NCBI RefSeq assembly: GCF_000003815.2
Contig: NC_049992.1
Span: 18,385,745-18,449,744, forward strand
Length of the DNA stretch: 64,000 nt
DNA from: Branchiostoma floridae
Lineage: Eukaryota > Chordata > Leptocardii > Amphioxiformes > Branchiostomatidae
Direction of reading: 5' to 3'
A model generated the notes under the pieces. It searched no databases, had not been told where the DNA came from, and was given only the letters and a program-made list of their open reading frames with translations. Shown piece after piece: positions 45,538 to 56,699 of the stretch (the first letter of the stretch is position 1; each line of letters begins with the position of its first letter). Both the position numbers and the translations under genes were made by a program.

Positions 45538-48155
45538 GCAGAGGCCGGAAGATGGGGGTCGGCCAAATCGGTTCATACTTTGTATGTATATGAGGTACTG
45601 AAGTGTGTGGAACTATGAACAGCCATATAGTTAAAATCCTCCAGCTATTTTTCGTTATGGCGTTCTGGGACTCCCCTCAGAGACCCTCGAAAATCCAACA
45701 ATTTATGGCTGAAAATTACTGATATTTCGATGGCTATCCTGATAAATCTGATAAAGGTACGAACATAACTTTTGCATTTCCATATAGCATCACTTTACTG
45801 TTACTGTAGAGAAGAACATCTACTTATTCAAAAAGAATCGTCGTCTAATTGGGCCATACATATCGCGAACCGGGGGAGGGGGGTCTTTTTCTGGTTATGG
45901 GCTATATTAAATCGGGTAATTATATTACAATATGGGGGTAAGTCCTGTCAAATGTTTGTGTACATGTAGTTGTTTGTGAACCATGCATAACTGTCAAAAT
46001 ATTATGATTGATTGGTAATGTTATTTGGGCTTCATAAGGGGGGTTTGGGGATACTATAAAAGGAGTTATGCTGATTTTTGCGAAGCTGTTGTTCCAGCCC
46101 AGTGAGTTGTGCAGGGCCAAGCAGATTACAAAACTGTGCACGCCTTTCAGCAGCACAGAGCCAGCATAAAGGCACAGAATATGTGGTCACTGACATGGAG
46201 TCGCTATACTAGAGGGGATAGAAGAGGAAGGTGAGTGGCATGCACTGCGTCCTTGCTAGTATTGACTTCATTCAGCCTGTCATATTTAAAGATGTAAACT
46301 TGAGTGAACTGGAAAGAGCCAAAAGCCTAGACTCATTAAAGCTTGAGCATCCAAAGCGTGTATCAGACCATTTTCAACTGTCCATTTAATACAGAGACAA
46401 TAACACTTCCTTTGATAAAGGAATCGGAGACTATCATAGGCGCATGCATATGTGCAAATTGATTTTTGTTGTTTGGCAGTGTTTTGTTGCGTATTTTTTA
46501 CGAAAAATGTAAAAAAAAAGCTTTCAAGAGCTTTTGTACTTGTCATTTCCGTAAGAATGTGTTCCAACTGTTGCAGTTTTAGCTATTTTTTTGCTATTTT
46601 TTGTTGTTGTTGTTTTTTTGCAAATAGTATAATTCATTCTAATGTGGTTCCTTATGTAAGGGTTTGTCATAGACTTTGTTTTTGGCTTGTCCTTAGGCCA
46701 TGATGATTTGAATGACATCCGCGTGCACATCAACTATCGGCCATTTTCACCGTAAGAAAAAAAAACAACTTTTAAATTGAAACCATACTGTAATTCAAAC
46801 AAAGCAGCTACAAAATGAGCAAATATATGCCGTTGATTTAAAACAAAACATCGGCAAACGTAAATGTATATCAATGTCTTAGAATGCAAACGTCAATTCC
46901 AAGGTCAAAAGAAAAAAAAAATCGTTGTTATAATTGGTACATCATACTCTGTTTTATGATTTGTTCAGCTTTCTTGACTACACCACCACACCTGATTTCA
47001 TAATGAAGACAACTTTTGTCGGCCATTTTTTTATTTGCATACTCGCATTAGTTCCCAGAGGATGTCATCCACATAATCAAATCAACAGACCTTATGGTGA
47101 TGAATGAATAGTCATTCATACTCACATAACATTGATGTAATGCTGTTTGTCTATAGCAGTATCTATACTGTACCCGTTTGGTGTACCGTAATTGATAACA
47201 AAAAGTACAATGTATCCATCCCAAAAATCTTTAATCTTGACCTTTGTTGTGGTCTTATTCTATGATTTTCAATATGTTTGAAGTAGATCTACATCCATGT
47301 GCCCTCTGTATTAAATGGTACCACATTTTTGGAGTTCTGATAACCCCCATGTAGAGCCTTCTCATTGTGCGCGACATCAACATAGTATGTAGTAGGTATG
47401 TACGCAGTGATTTAGGAAGGTACCGGTTTAACAATAGAAAGCAACAATAAAAATGTGTAAAATCAGCATGATTCCTTTTATAGCATCCCTAAATCCCCCA
47501 TCTAGAACTCAAGTTAATATTACCAATCAATCATAATATTTTTGACAGTTATGCATGGTTCACAAACAACTACATGTACACAAACATTTGACAGGACTTA
47601 CCCCCATATTGTAATATAATTACCCGATTTACTATAGCCCATAACCAGAAAAATCCCCATAAAGACCCCCCTCTCCCGGTTCGCGATATGTATGGCCCAA
47701 TTAGACGACGATTCTTTTTGAACAAATAGATGTTCCTCCCTCCAGCAACAGCAAACCATCTACCAGAGCCACCGCTCATATCATATTATTGGCCTCAATA
47801 ATGACTAAAATTTTAGTGATAAAAAATCTGCTTTCCGTGGTTCAGGTAACCCCCTAGCACACTCTTTTAACTTCAATGCATCAACTTCAACTTTTGGTCT
47901 TTAACACTTTAGAACTCATGCTATATGGAAATGCAAAAGTTATGTTCGTACCTTTATCAGATTTATCAGGATAGCCATCGAAATATCAGTAATTTTCAGC
48001 CATAAATTGTTGGATTTTCGAGGGTCTCTGAGGGGGGTCCCAGAACGCCATAACGAAACATTGCTGGAGGGTCTTACCTATATGGCTGTTCATAGTTCCA
48101 CATACCTATCACACATATGAACCGATTTGGCCGACCCCCATCTTCCGGCCTCTGC
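45538..48155. mobile_element. Foldback element with long inverted arms
   Basis: The left arm 45538-46078 (starting gcagaggccggaagatgggg) pairs with the right arm about 47459-48155 in inverted orientation at high identity. Shared words include gttctgggac, attgggccatacatatcgcg and caaatgtttgtgtacatgta. The right arm holds about 190 bases (47740-47935) missing from the left. The centre of about 1.4 kb carries a PIF/Harbinger-like MITE and no transposase. No clear target duplication was found. Open frames in the arms are not conserved proteins. Confidence 0.8.
46696..47091. mobile_element. PIF/Harbinger-like MITE nested in the foldback element
   Basis: Ends ggccatgatgatttg and caaatcaacagacc are inverted, with TTA on both sides (46693-46695, 47092-47094). 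GATGACATC-type inner ends and interior words (cgtcaattccaaggtca, cttgactacaccacc) match the copy at 19534-20189. TTA duplication and GGCC ends fit PIF/Harbinger. Confidence 0.7.
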
Positions 48156-48159
48156 TTGT

Positions 48160-49200
48160 TTTTTTTTTTTCGTGCTATGGTTTTAAAGTTCTACATGAGG
48201 CACTTCTTATAAATTAGTACGGATGAATATCTATAAAACATGTTCTGTAAATATTGGTGTCGGTGTTATATCGTCAGTACTAGTTCTAGCCTAATTTCAA
48301 TGAGTCCAGAAGTTTTGAATGTTGCACTTTGTAGACTTCGTGTTTAAACCACACAACCTGCCTAGTATTAAAGTGATTATATCTTTACCCTTGTCCTGCT
48401 GAGAGTCTATTTGCCAATTAAACTCCCCTAAACTGGTTAATTAGAACCTGAACAATAAAACTTGAGCTATTTTGTGCAGCTGATGTAGATTTACCTCCGC
48501 AATCGATGCTGTTGATGTGGTATTATAATTCAGACTTTGTTATTTCAAGACTACGATGTGAATAAAGATTTTAAGATTTCAAGGTCACAAATATGACTCA
48601 CGTGCCTTCTTCTCTTACACACTTACAAACAGGTAATGTTTGAGTCAACATACTTCAAGACGTTTATCATAATTTTATCAGTTTGTTTACTTATCATACT
48701 CTTTATTGACACAAAAGAGTACAGCGATAAGGTCTGATACATCTATAACGTTATATACAAACAAACAAGCAGATACAAAATTTATCAACATTCGTAACGT
48801 TACAAGTACTAGTACATGAATAGATAAAGTACTTAGTACGTACAAGTACTACCACAAGTAGCGGTCGAAGCCAACACCATTGACACGTTTGTGTCACTGG
48901 TCTCCAAGCAGATGTAAAAACCGAAACCCTGGCCGGTGACCTTGACCCTTCACCCACAAGCGACAGAATAATCAGCACGTTGATTGAAGGCGGCAGAGTG
49001 CAGTATTTCTAATGGCGTAGGGGTAAAAACATAGTGCGGTCGAAATCTTCAATCGTTCGTAAATACCTTAAAGTATATGTAAGCGAGGGATGAACTTTAC
49101 TGTGTGGTAGTATAATATGTCGGCTTTCAGATGGCACGAATGAGATTTTTTCAGTTTGGCTTGTCGTTGTATAAATACGCGTGACCTTTACAGCTGGCTG
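48160..49200. other. Intergenic interval, no gene recognised
   Basis: Holds a possible LINE 3' end remnant near 48700-48760 (ctttattgacacaaaagagt, agtacagcgataaggtc), similar to 16710-16750, and several acgttacaagta words near 48800. Nothing coding is convincing. Confidence 0.45.
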
Positions 49201-49477
49201 TCTAAGTGAGTCGGCTGCAGTTCCGGGTGACCCCGCATGACCCTATTTCAAAGAGGGCGTCAAAATGTTAAAAAAACACAATATTTTTTTTTGTTTTTGG
49301 TTATTTTGTACGTTGTACCCTCGACTTTAACTTACTCGTCTGTCGTGCTTCCCAAATGCACCCCACTATAATTTTATCCGCGTCGATGTCAGTCACCTTG
49401 CGGTCCTTAACTATAGGAAGCCCCATAGGCCGAAAACTGTGTTCTGCTACAACAGGAAGAGGAAGTCTGTCAAAAGC

Positions 49478-49512
49478 AAGTTTCGACAGGTGACTTGTAA
49501 AAGAGGAACTTC
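49478..49512 (+). promoter_or_regulatory. Composite PU.1/Ets-like plus AGTTTCG motif upstream of the tetraspanin fusion
   Basis: AAGTTTCGACAGGTGA plus AAAAGAGGAACTTC, matching 40105-40139 with only a few differences. It lies 113 bases upstream of the ATG. A second Ets-like word, caggaagaggaagt, is at 49453-49466. Confidence 0.45.
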
Positions 49513-49625
49513 AGGATAATGTTACAAGATTTAGACCACGTATCCAGTGAGTCACGATAAGGTGACGTGTCCTTGTATCCCGGGTTTTTCCAATATTCAA
49601 CCATTTTGAAGTATCAGCAGGGAAG

Positions 49626-52600
49626 ATGGCTAGTCACGGGTGTTTGAAATGCTTCTTGGTTGTGGTTAACCTGTCTCTGTTGGTAAGATTTTCTGCGTGT
49701 TTACTAGCGTATAGTAAAAAAGTATTCTATTCCTTCCATGCGCCCTGACTAGATGCATTGAAGAAGACATGTCAGTTTACGGCTTGTTAGTAGCGTTATA
49801 TCAGTACACATAAGAGAAAGTGAAACTTTTTTTTAAATTTCTAACACACATATGAACATGATATATCAGTCATGACAACTTGAGCCTGACATGCATTTTC
49901 AATTATTCAATGTCATGTTGTTCTGAGAAATAAGTGAAAAGAAAACTTCCATGATCATTTAGTATGAGTAGACATTCTGAAAGTCCATACTGTTCACTGC
50001 ATTTTTTCTTTTAGCTTATCGGCACCTTCATCGTTGGAATTGGGGCCTTCGCTACTACCCGACAGCCAGAATTCTTCGCGTGGCACGACGACCACCTATC
50101 TCTGATACCAGCTTTCAGCGTCATCCTCACAGGTGCGGCGGTGATGTTTGTGGGGTTTGTGGGACCTTGCGGGATCGCCAGTGGAAGTGTACTTATGCTG
50201 CGTGTGGTGAGTATACGAAACAGACTCGAATTACATAGCTGCTGCAACTTACACCATTATGTATTTTGTACCATGTATGTATGTAAAAAAATTGTGTATA
50301 TAGACTTATAAGACCCAGTAGGACTTTAAACGATGTAAACTGTATCTCTGTTATACTTTGTCTGACCCATGCCCCTTCCCTCGTGACCCCAATGAAAAGC
50401 GGCCTGCAGGCCGAATTGAGCTTTCATGAATAAGGTAGCAGAACACAGTTTTCGGCCTATGGGGATTTCTATAGTTAAGGGCCTCAAGGTGACTGGCTTC
50501 GACGCATTAAAAAATATAGTAGGGTGCATTTTTGGAATACCAAAATCGGATATGTTTGAGTTGAAGGTACAAGCCACAAAATATTAAAAACTAGAGTTCG
50601 GGGACCTCATACCTCCATGAAATATTTATTGCTTTTTTGTGGATGGTATGTATGTTTATAGTCGGTTGTATTTGAGAGTAATGGTTATAAATGTTATGGG
50701 AAAGTAGTGGTGTATTTATTTAATGACACAGAGGATGTCCATCTGATTAGTAATTATTAAAATGTGACACTTAATTGTGTAATGTGCGTTTAAGAGGCCG
50801 ACGGCATATGGTAGCGTGGTGTTCCTTAAGCTTGATGTTTGGCATTTAAACTGTCTAAGGTTGTCAGCGTTATTGAGGTTCGACTATGTGCCTCAGAGCG
50901 GTGTGGTGGGAGGAAGTTGGGAAACTCAGAAAGAAGAAGGGATGTGGCCAACTTTAGTCAGATGGTGATTTGATTTTCCACCAATATGTCATAACATCAG
51001 CTGTTCACAGGGTACAAAAATGAGATGCACACTTTCCTCTGATAGCCCTACATCAACTGTAAGATGAATACTTGGTGCCAACCCCGTCTGCTAAAAAACA
51101 AGTACCATTGGCTACGAAAGAGACAACTAACAACTGTCCCTTATCGTAACGAAATCAGAACATCTGTATCTCCCATAAAACTTCGGACACCCAACCTATC
51201 TAAGATGAGAGGACCTAATGGCATTTTAATCACCATGTCACTCAAATCAGCAGTACAGTATGTGAGACATCCATACCTGTTAAGCATTACCGCTAAATGT
51301 ACCTCAACTTCTTACAATTATACTTACGCTTCACATCTCCATGATATCCTAAGCAGACATAAATAAAACTAATTATCATATTAAAAAAACTCGGGGTTCC
51401 CCAAACAGCTGTCATACAAATCACCTCACTATCTGCTTGGAGCTAAGCCCATTAACAAACACTTAAAGCACGATGCCTGTTCCAATATATCGCAGATATA
51501 GGGGGGATTTCTGATATTATTACATCAATTATAACGACAGATAAGGCGCCCAAAATCACATCGATTCGAGCTTTCATCACAGCCCACCAACACAACAAGT
51601 ATGAAACCAATCCATCCAGCCGTTCTTGAGTAATCTTGTACACAGACAGAGACACATAACAGAAAATATAACCTCCATGACATTTCATGGAGGTAACTAC
51701 TGTGCCAGCTGTTACAAATATTTCAAACAGTCCTAAGCAGACATAAATAAAACTACTGGGGGTTCCCCAAACAGCTGTCACCTCACTATCTGCTAGCAGC
51801 TAAGCCCATTAACAAACACATACAGCACGATGCCTGTACCAATATATCTCAAATATAGGGGTGATTTCTGATATTATTACATCGATTATAACGACAGATA
51901 CGGCTCCCAAGATCTCATCGATTCGAGCTTTCATCACACCCCACCAACACAACAAGTATGAAACCAATCCATCCTGCCGTTCTTGAGTAATCATCTACAC
52001 AGACAGAGACACATAACAGAAAATATAACCTCCATTCCATGAAATTTCATGGAGGTAAAAATCCTGTCGGCGTATCGTCTTCTCACGCCCTCTTTGAAAT
52101 GCCCCTCTGCGGAGGTCACAGAACTGCAGCCGACTCACACTAGAAAGGCAGTTGCGTAATATCGCATTTATCCACGAAATAGAAAACTTTCACAATCCAA
52201 ACCATACAGTCTCAGAGTCGACACCTTCCGTGACCACGTAGCACAGTTTATATCTGGCTGCTTTTTACCTCTCCTTCAACAAGTTTATCCGTACTATTTT
52301 ATGTACCCATAACTGGGTAGCTTTTCTAACAACCGAGGCGTAAGGGGCATGTTCAGGTATATCACCATGTATTAGGCGTGTCACTAAGGCTTTGGATTTA
52401 GTCAATCTTTTGGATTTACGTGACTGACATTATTTTGCGCATTCCACTGCAGGCCTGTGTAGCAACGTTAACACTCATACTCACAATGGAGCTCATGATG
52501 ATTCTGTTTAACAAAAAAGTAAGTACTAACCTTTTTCATCATCAAACATTTTTGAAGAAAAGAACAACACGGTTACGCTATCTACATATATGAGAAACAA

Positions 52601-53441
52601 CACGAACGTTTTCTTTGGGGCTTCGGAGAAAGTACAATGTGCATTAAGATAAGTGATTGTTCAATAGCTTTTTGTAAGTCAAAGAACTCTTTTTTTCCGA
52701 GTGCAGATCAACATCGCTTTTCAGGACATTCCGTGGCCGGCTGTCACCGCTGCTGTTGGGATTCTAAAGTTCGCCGCAGATTATCACGAGGCCAAGAAAA
52801 AAGAAACACGGCGCAACAAGCTCAATCATGTCAAGGAGCAACTCTCCAAAATGTACGGACCAATATACGGGTACAGGTTGTCCAATCGCGAGAGTTATAT
52901 TGTGGCTATGAAAGGGTATAGAAATCTTCGTCAATACCTAGAAGTTGCCGAGTCTAAATGGCGGGACCCACAAAGTAAAGACGAAGGAATAGACATGTTA
53001 AAGAGGTGGCGAAGGTTTTTGCTTCACATTACTCACCCGCAAGATCTGAAAACAGAAGACACCATACGGCACAATGCACACCTCTTCGAACATGGAATCA
53101 AGGAAGCGGAGCTCTTTCAGAACTTCATTTTTCACGTCAACTATGAGAAAATCATTGTCGCCAAATGGAAGGAAAGAGGGAATGATCTTGGTCTAAAGAA
53201 GCCCTTCAGAGAGGAGGATTTTGCACGAGAGAACAACGCTGGAGTATCGGACGATACAACCACCAAAATGCTGACGGACTTGGTGATGCACGTGACGAAA
53301 ACATACGGTATGCTCGTTGCCAGGAAAAAGAAGTTGATGAGGGAAATAGATGAAGCAAGTGATGATAACTTTGATGAAGATGATGTTAATGATGATGATA
53401 TAGATGATGATATTGATGATGTTGGTGATAATAATGAATAA
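49626..53441 (+). CDS. Fusion of a tetraspanin-like membrane unit with a bacterial-type helical domain
   Basis: Exons 49626-49682, 50015-50206, 52453-52518 and 52707-53441; all phase 0, GT/AG, 349 aa. Residues 1-105 look like the first half of a tetraspanin: a CLKC start, helix 1 (about 8-31, VVVNLSLLLIGTFIVGIGAF), helix 2 (about 49-72) with the GPCG turn, and helix 3 (about 78-101, ending in Glu-rich MELMM). The usual large extracellular loop with CCG and helix 4 are absent. Instead, the single long exon 4 encodes a soluble, charged helical domain: VKEQLSKMYGPIY (147-159), WRRFLLHITHP, NAHLFEHG and FHVNYEKIIVAKW (247-259). I recognise this pattern from short uncharacterised bacterial membrane-anchored proteins. 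The last 25 residues are Asp-rich. Function is unknown; a membrane-tethered sensor or effector is a guess. Confidence 0.75.
51348..52058 (-). repeat. Two tandem copies of an interspersed repeat in intron 2 of the fusion gene
   Basis: About 51348-51731 and 51732-52058 share long stretches: cctaagcagacataaataaa, gttccccaaacagctgtca, cacgatgcctgt, and the ends acctccatg and aatttcatggaggtaa. On the minus strand each contains the theme caagaacgg-tggatggattgg with TTGTGTTGGTGGG. Minus-strand open frames (KARID, DGLVSYLLCWW) look repeat-derived rather than genic. Confidence 0.75.
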
Positions 53442-53965
53442 GATGATGGTTTTGATAATGGTATGATGATAAAGATTTGTTTATTTTTGTTCGTTGTTTG
53501 TTTGTTTTATCCAACCAGGGAGATATATCACAATGTGAGAGCATAAGCCCCATGGTTTATATGGTGAGATAATAAACACTATACGTAACAAGAAATAATA
53601 AACACTTAACGCAAGTTTCTAATTAATACAAAAGCGAAGTAACTTAGGAGTAGCCAATACATAACATCTTGCTACAAATCTAGTAAATCAAGGATGAAAA
53701 CAATATGATTCTGCTGATGATAATGATGTTGTTGTTAAATATGGTGATAATGCTGATGCTGTTGTTACTGATGTTGCTGATGCTGATGCTGAATATGATA
53801 ATGTTGTTAATGATGATGTTGATGATGTTATTGTTGATTATGATTATAATGTTGTTGTTGATGATGGTGATGGTGATGTAGATTATAATGATGATGATGA
53901 TGATGAAATTAAGACGATGCTGCTGTTGATGATGATGATGTCGATGAAGATAATGATGGTGAAAT
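53395..53965 (+). repeat. GAT/GTT-rich microsatellite region
   Basis: gatgatgat, gttgttgtt and gatgctgat runs continue on and off from the last codons of the fusion gene through its 3' flank. They encode the Asp-rich tail in the gene and are non-coding afterwards. Confidence 0.85.
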
Positions 53966-54137
53966 GATGATTATGTAAAAAAAAAGTCAAACATTTATTG
54001 GTATCAGCATCAGTCGGAAAATAACGTATTGTAATCAGAGCGTGATTGTAAGTAAATAAACTGATGAAAGTTAGGCGTGAAATTCGTCTGTTTGGGGAGT
54101 ATAGCAATGTGATCCCAGCGCCATTACGTAGGTATGC

Positions 54138-54166
54138 ATATTTGTTTGTTTGTTTGTTTGTTTGAT
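54138..54166. repeat. (GTTT)n microsatellite
   Basis: About six GTTT units in intergenic DNA. Confidence 0.85.
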
Positions 54167-54169
54167 TTT

Positions 54170-55870
54170 TTTAATTCATGAGACGATATTCATCTTCAGT
54201 TGGTTTTTATTGCTCTTTGTGGGAGAAATACCCTTTCGTTAGCTAATACAAGACGGCGATGCGCATGGTCCGTGTGTATAATATTATTGTATATATTGCA
54301 TATTGATGGGGATATAGGGTTTACTACATACTTGATTTTACTACGATTTGCGACACACACATGACATGATGATACGTTCCATGTTAGTGTATGTTATAGA
54401 TCCTTTTAGAACAATAATAAAGTGGGTATAAAACTCAAAGAATTAGACTTGCTTTTGCTTGATCGGAAACAGTCATACGTACGTAGACACAGCCCTATCT
54501 GCATGTCGTGCCAGTCCGTAGTGTGAATATGACAAAAATAAGAGGAACGATCATGGAGAAATGCTTAGATTTAAGACCGAGATCACGAAAGTTGTAATAA
54601 TTGAATACTGATAGAACTTTCATCAGCGGGTAGTCTGTTTTATTTCGTAAGATGGTGCAGCCCATCCAATAATTCAGCCCATACAACGGCTCCCCCTGGC
54701 GCCCAAATTCATATTGCACCGCTGACTATTTTATAAGAAAAATCAGAACGATCTATCGATAGGCAAACGGCAAAAAGTCGTTGCACTAGTCAGAATTTTC
54801 TTGTTTCACAACATACGATTGAAACTTATATGAAGTAGCTCTTCAAAAAGTGACAGGAAATTTGGGTGAGTCCACTTTTTGTGTTGGGTATCACAGTTCA
54901 ACTAATTCAATAATGACATAGAAATCTATCATTTACGACCTAATACCTCATCATTTTTGTACCAAATGTCTTGAATACTGTTATTCTTGAGTTTGAATGG
55001 TAGCATTTCCGAAATCAAAGTCATCAAACCCGAAAAGACTTAAATTTTTTGGCAATTTGACGGCCGCAGGTTGTTGTCTTTGCAACATTTTCGGAAGCGG
55101 CCGCGGGCGGTACTACAGAGTAGGCTATGATAGCCTATTTCGGCTCAGCTTTTAAAAACGTAAAACAACATATTAGGCTTAGATATATAGTAGAGTGGAC
55201 TCATCCCTCGGCTAACCGACATCTATCGCACCGTAGTCATCCCTCAGAGTCAGCGAGAAGTTTCCCAAACAGGTCCAGACATCTTAACATGCATTTAGAC
55301 TTATAACGTATTTCAAAGCATAAGTTGACTTCAAACGAATCGTTCGTCGTAGCCCCGTCCATGTTCATCTATACATCATTACGTAATTTTAAATCTAAGG
55401 ATATTTATGCACATTTCCCTTCACAACTTTCCCTTACTCACCTGTTTATTTGCTTAGTTGATAAACGCTCAAATTTGATCACCTTTCTTTCTATCTCACA
55501 GATAACTGTGAGGAGATAACCCTTAGCTTACCGTGTACAAATAGGTAAATATATCATTTGTACGTTAGAGACAGTCGTATAAATTACACGTTAAACCAAG
55601 GACATTGTATTGTCTTTGGTTAAACTTAACATAAATGTACTTGTGCGTATGTCAATTCATGTATATGCCCTTGTTTGCATGTGTAGTTGCAGTAGACCTC
55701 ACGAAAATCGCTGTACTTTTGTTGTATCAATTCGTATACTTGTAGTAGGTTCCAGTCACTGATAGTACGCCAAAAAGGAGGCCTTACGGTAGAGTGCCTT
55801 ACAGACAGGTTGTACCAACTGCCTGTCATGAGAACGTCTCGCTCGGGGTGGGGCGGGTTGTAATTTTCCC
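54170..55870. other. Intergenic interval, no gene recognised
   Basis: No exon with conserved protein or paired splice sites was found. A GC-rich inverted word (gacggccgcagg / agcggccgcggg) occurs near 55060-55105. Confidence 0.5.
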
Positions 55871-55873
55871 CTC

Positions 55874-55979
55874 GGTCCAACATCCGGTCCACCCAATTTT
55901 TTCAGGTCCGGTTTTTCTGGACCGGTCCAATGAGAAAAACCGGTTTTGTACCGGTACATCGTACCGGTACCCAGCCCTA
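55874..55979 (-). mobile_element. hAT-type MITE end
   Basis: Matches the reverse complement of the left about 100 bases of the 7854-8288 element (aattttttcaggtccgg, ggaccggtccaatgag, aaaaccggttttgtaccgg), ending gtacccagcccta. The other half is missing. Confidence 0.7.
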
Positions 55980-56049
55980 GTACATACGTTTTATACGCCA
56001 TCTCGTTAATGCGCCTAGAGTTGATTTTTCCCTTCGTGAAACGAAGGGT

Positions 56050-56690
56050 TTGTAGTCACTGCTGTTATTATGTCAGGGGGTCGTTTGTCAGCCTGATAAC
56101 TGGGGAACGCGTGAATTGATTGTTTTGATATTTGGTATGTGGGTAGGATTAGACATGACAAAGAAATGGTAGGAATTGCGTTACGGCAGGGCGCTCTGGT
56201 GGCGTGTTATAGTACTGCAGCAGAACTTTCGGTTTTGCTATTTTTTGTTAGGGACTTGTTTGGGTGATGATTTGTAAGTGGTAGGTAGCTGTGTAAAAGC
56301 ATAGTAAGGTGTGTAAGTTTTGGCCACCTAGGGGTCTTGCAGGGGCGGTGAAATTAATTCTTGTTGTAGGTTTTGAGAAGGAATAATGTAAGCAGGGGTT
56401 GATGGATCTTAATGACTGTAGGTATGTAGATAGCTTACGTAATGATGTACATAATTGTGTGCTTGTTATGCAAATTAAGTGGTAATTTGCATGATACAAT
56501 AGGTATGTGTAGAAACCTTATACAGTGCGTGTCTGTGACCAGTTTATCTATCTACTTTAGACCATGACAGATTGATCTGATATTTGGTATGTGGGCAGCT
56601 CTTGAGAAGGAGAAGAAACGTACGAGGCGTTTTTTTTTGTCTAGTGGCTTCTGACGGTTTTGCAGGGGATGTTTGTACTTGAAAAATAGT
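56050..56690. repeat. Cluster of copies of the TTGGTATGTGGGTAG repeat
   Basis: tgatatttggtatgtgggtag near 56127, gactgtaggtatgtagatag near 56412 and tgatatttggtatgtgggca near 56577 occur in similar surroundings, as in VEPH1 intron 12 (22600) and the fusion-gene intron (51600, 51960). Family unknown. Confidence 0.5.
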
Positions 56691-56699
56691 GTGTAGTGT

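Larger units (their letters stand above)
49205..52138. repeat. Inverted repeat flanking the first half of the tetraspanin-fusion gene
   Basis: 49205-49463 matches in reverse complement to 52083-52138 (gagtcggctgcagttc, aaagagggcgt) plus 50436-50580 (gtagcagaacacagttttcg, actatag, gactggc, tgcaccctacta). The right arm is split by about 1.5 kb of other repeat DNA (about 50585-52065). The left arm ends about 160 bases before the start codon, so the gene's upstream region has an inverted copy in its own intron 2. Confidence 0.7.

Noticed and set aside
51452-51994. Two minus-strand frames sharing DGLVSYLLCWW and MKARID
   Set aside because: They are the same frame in two copies of a tandem non-coding repeat within an intron.
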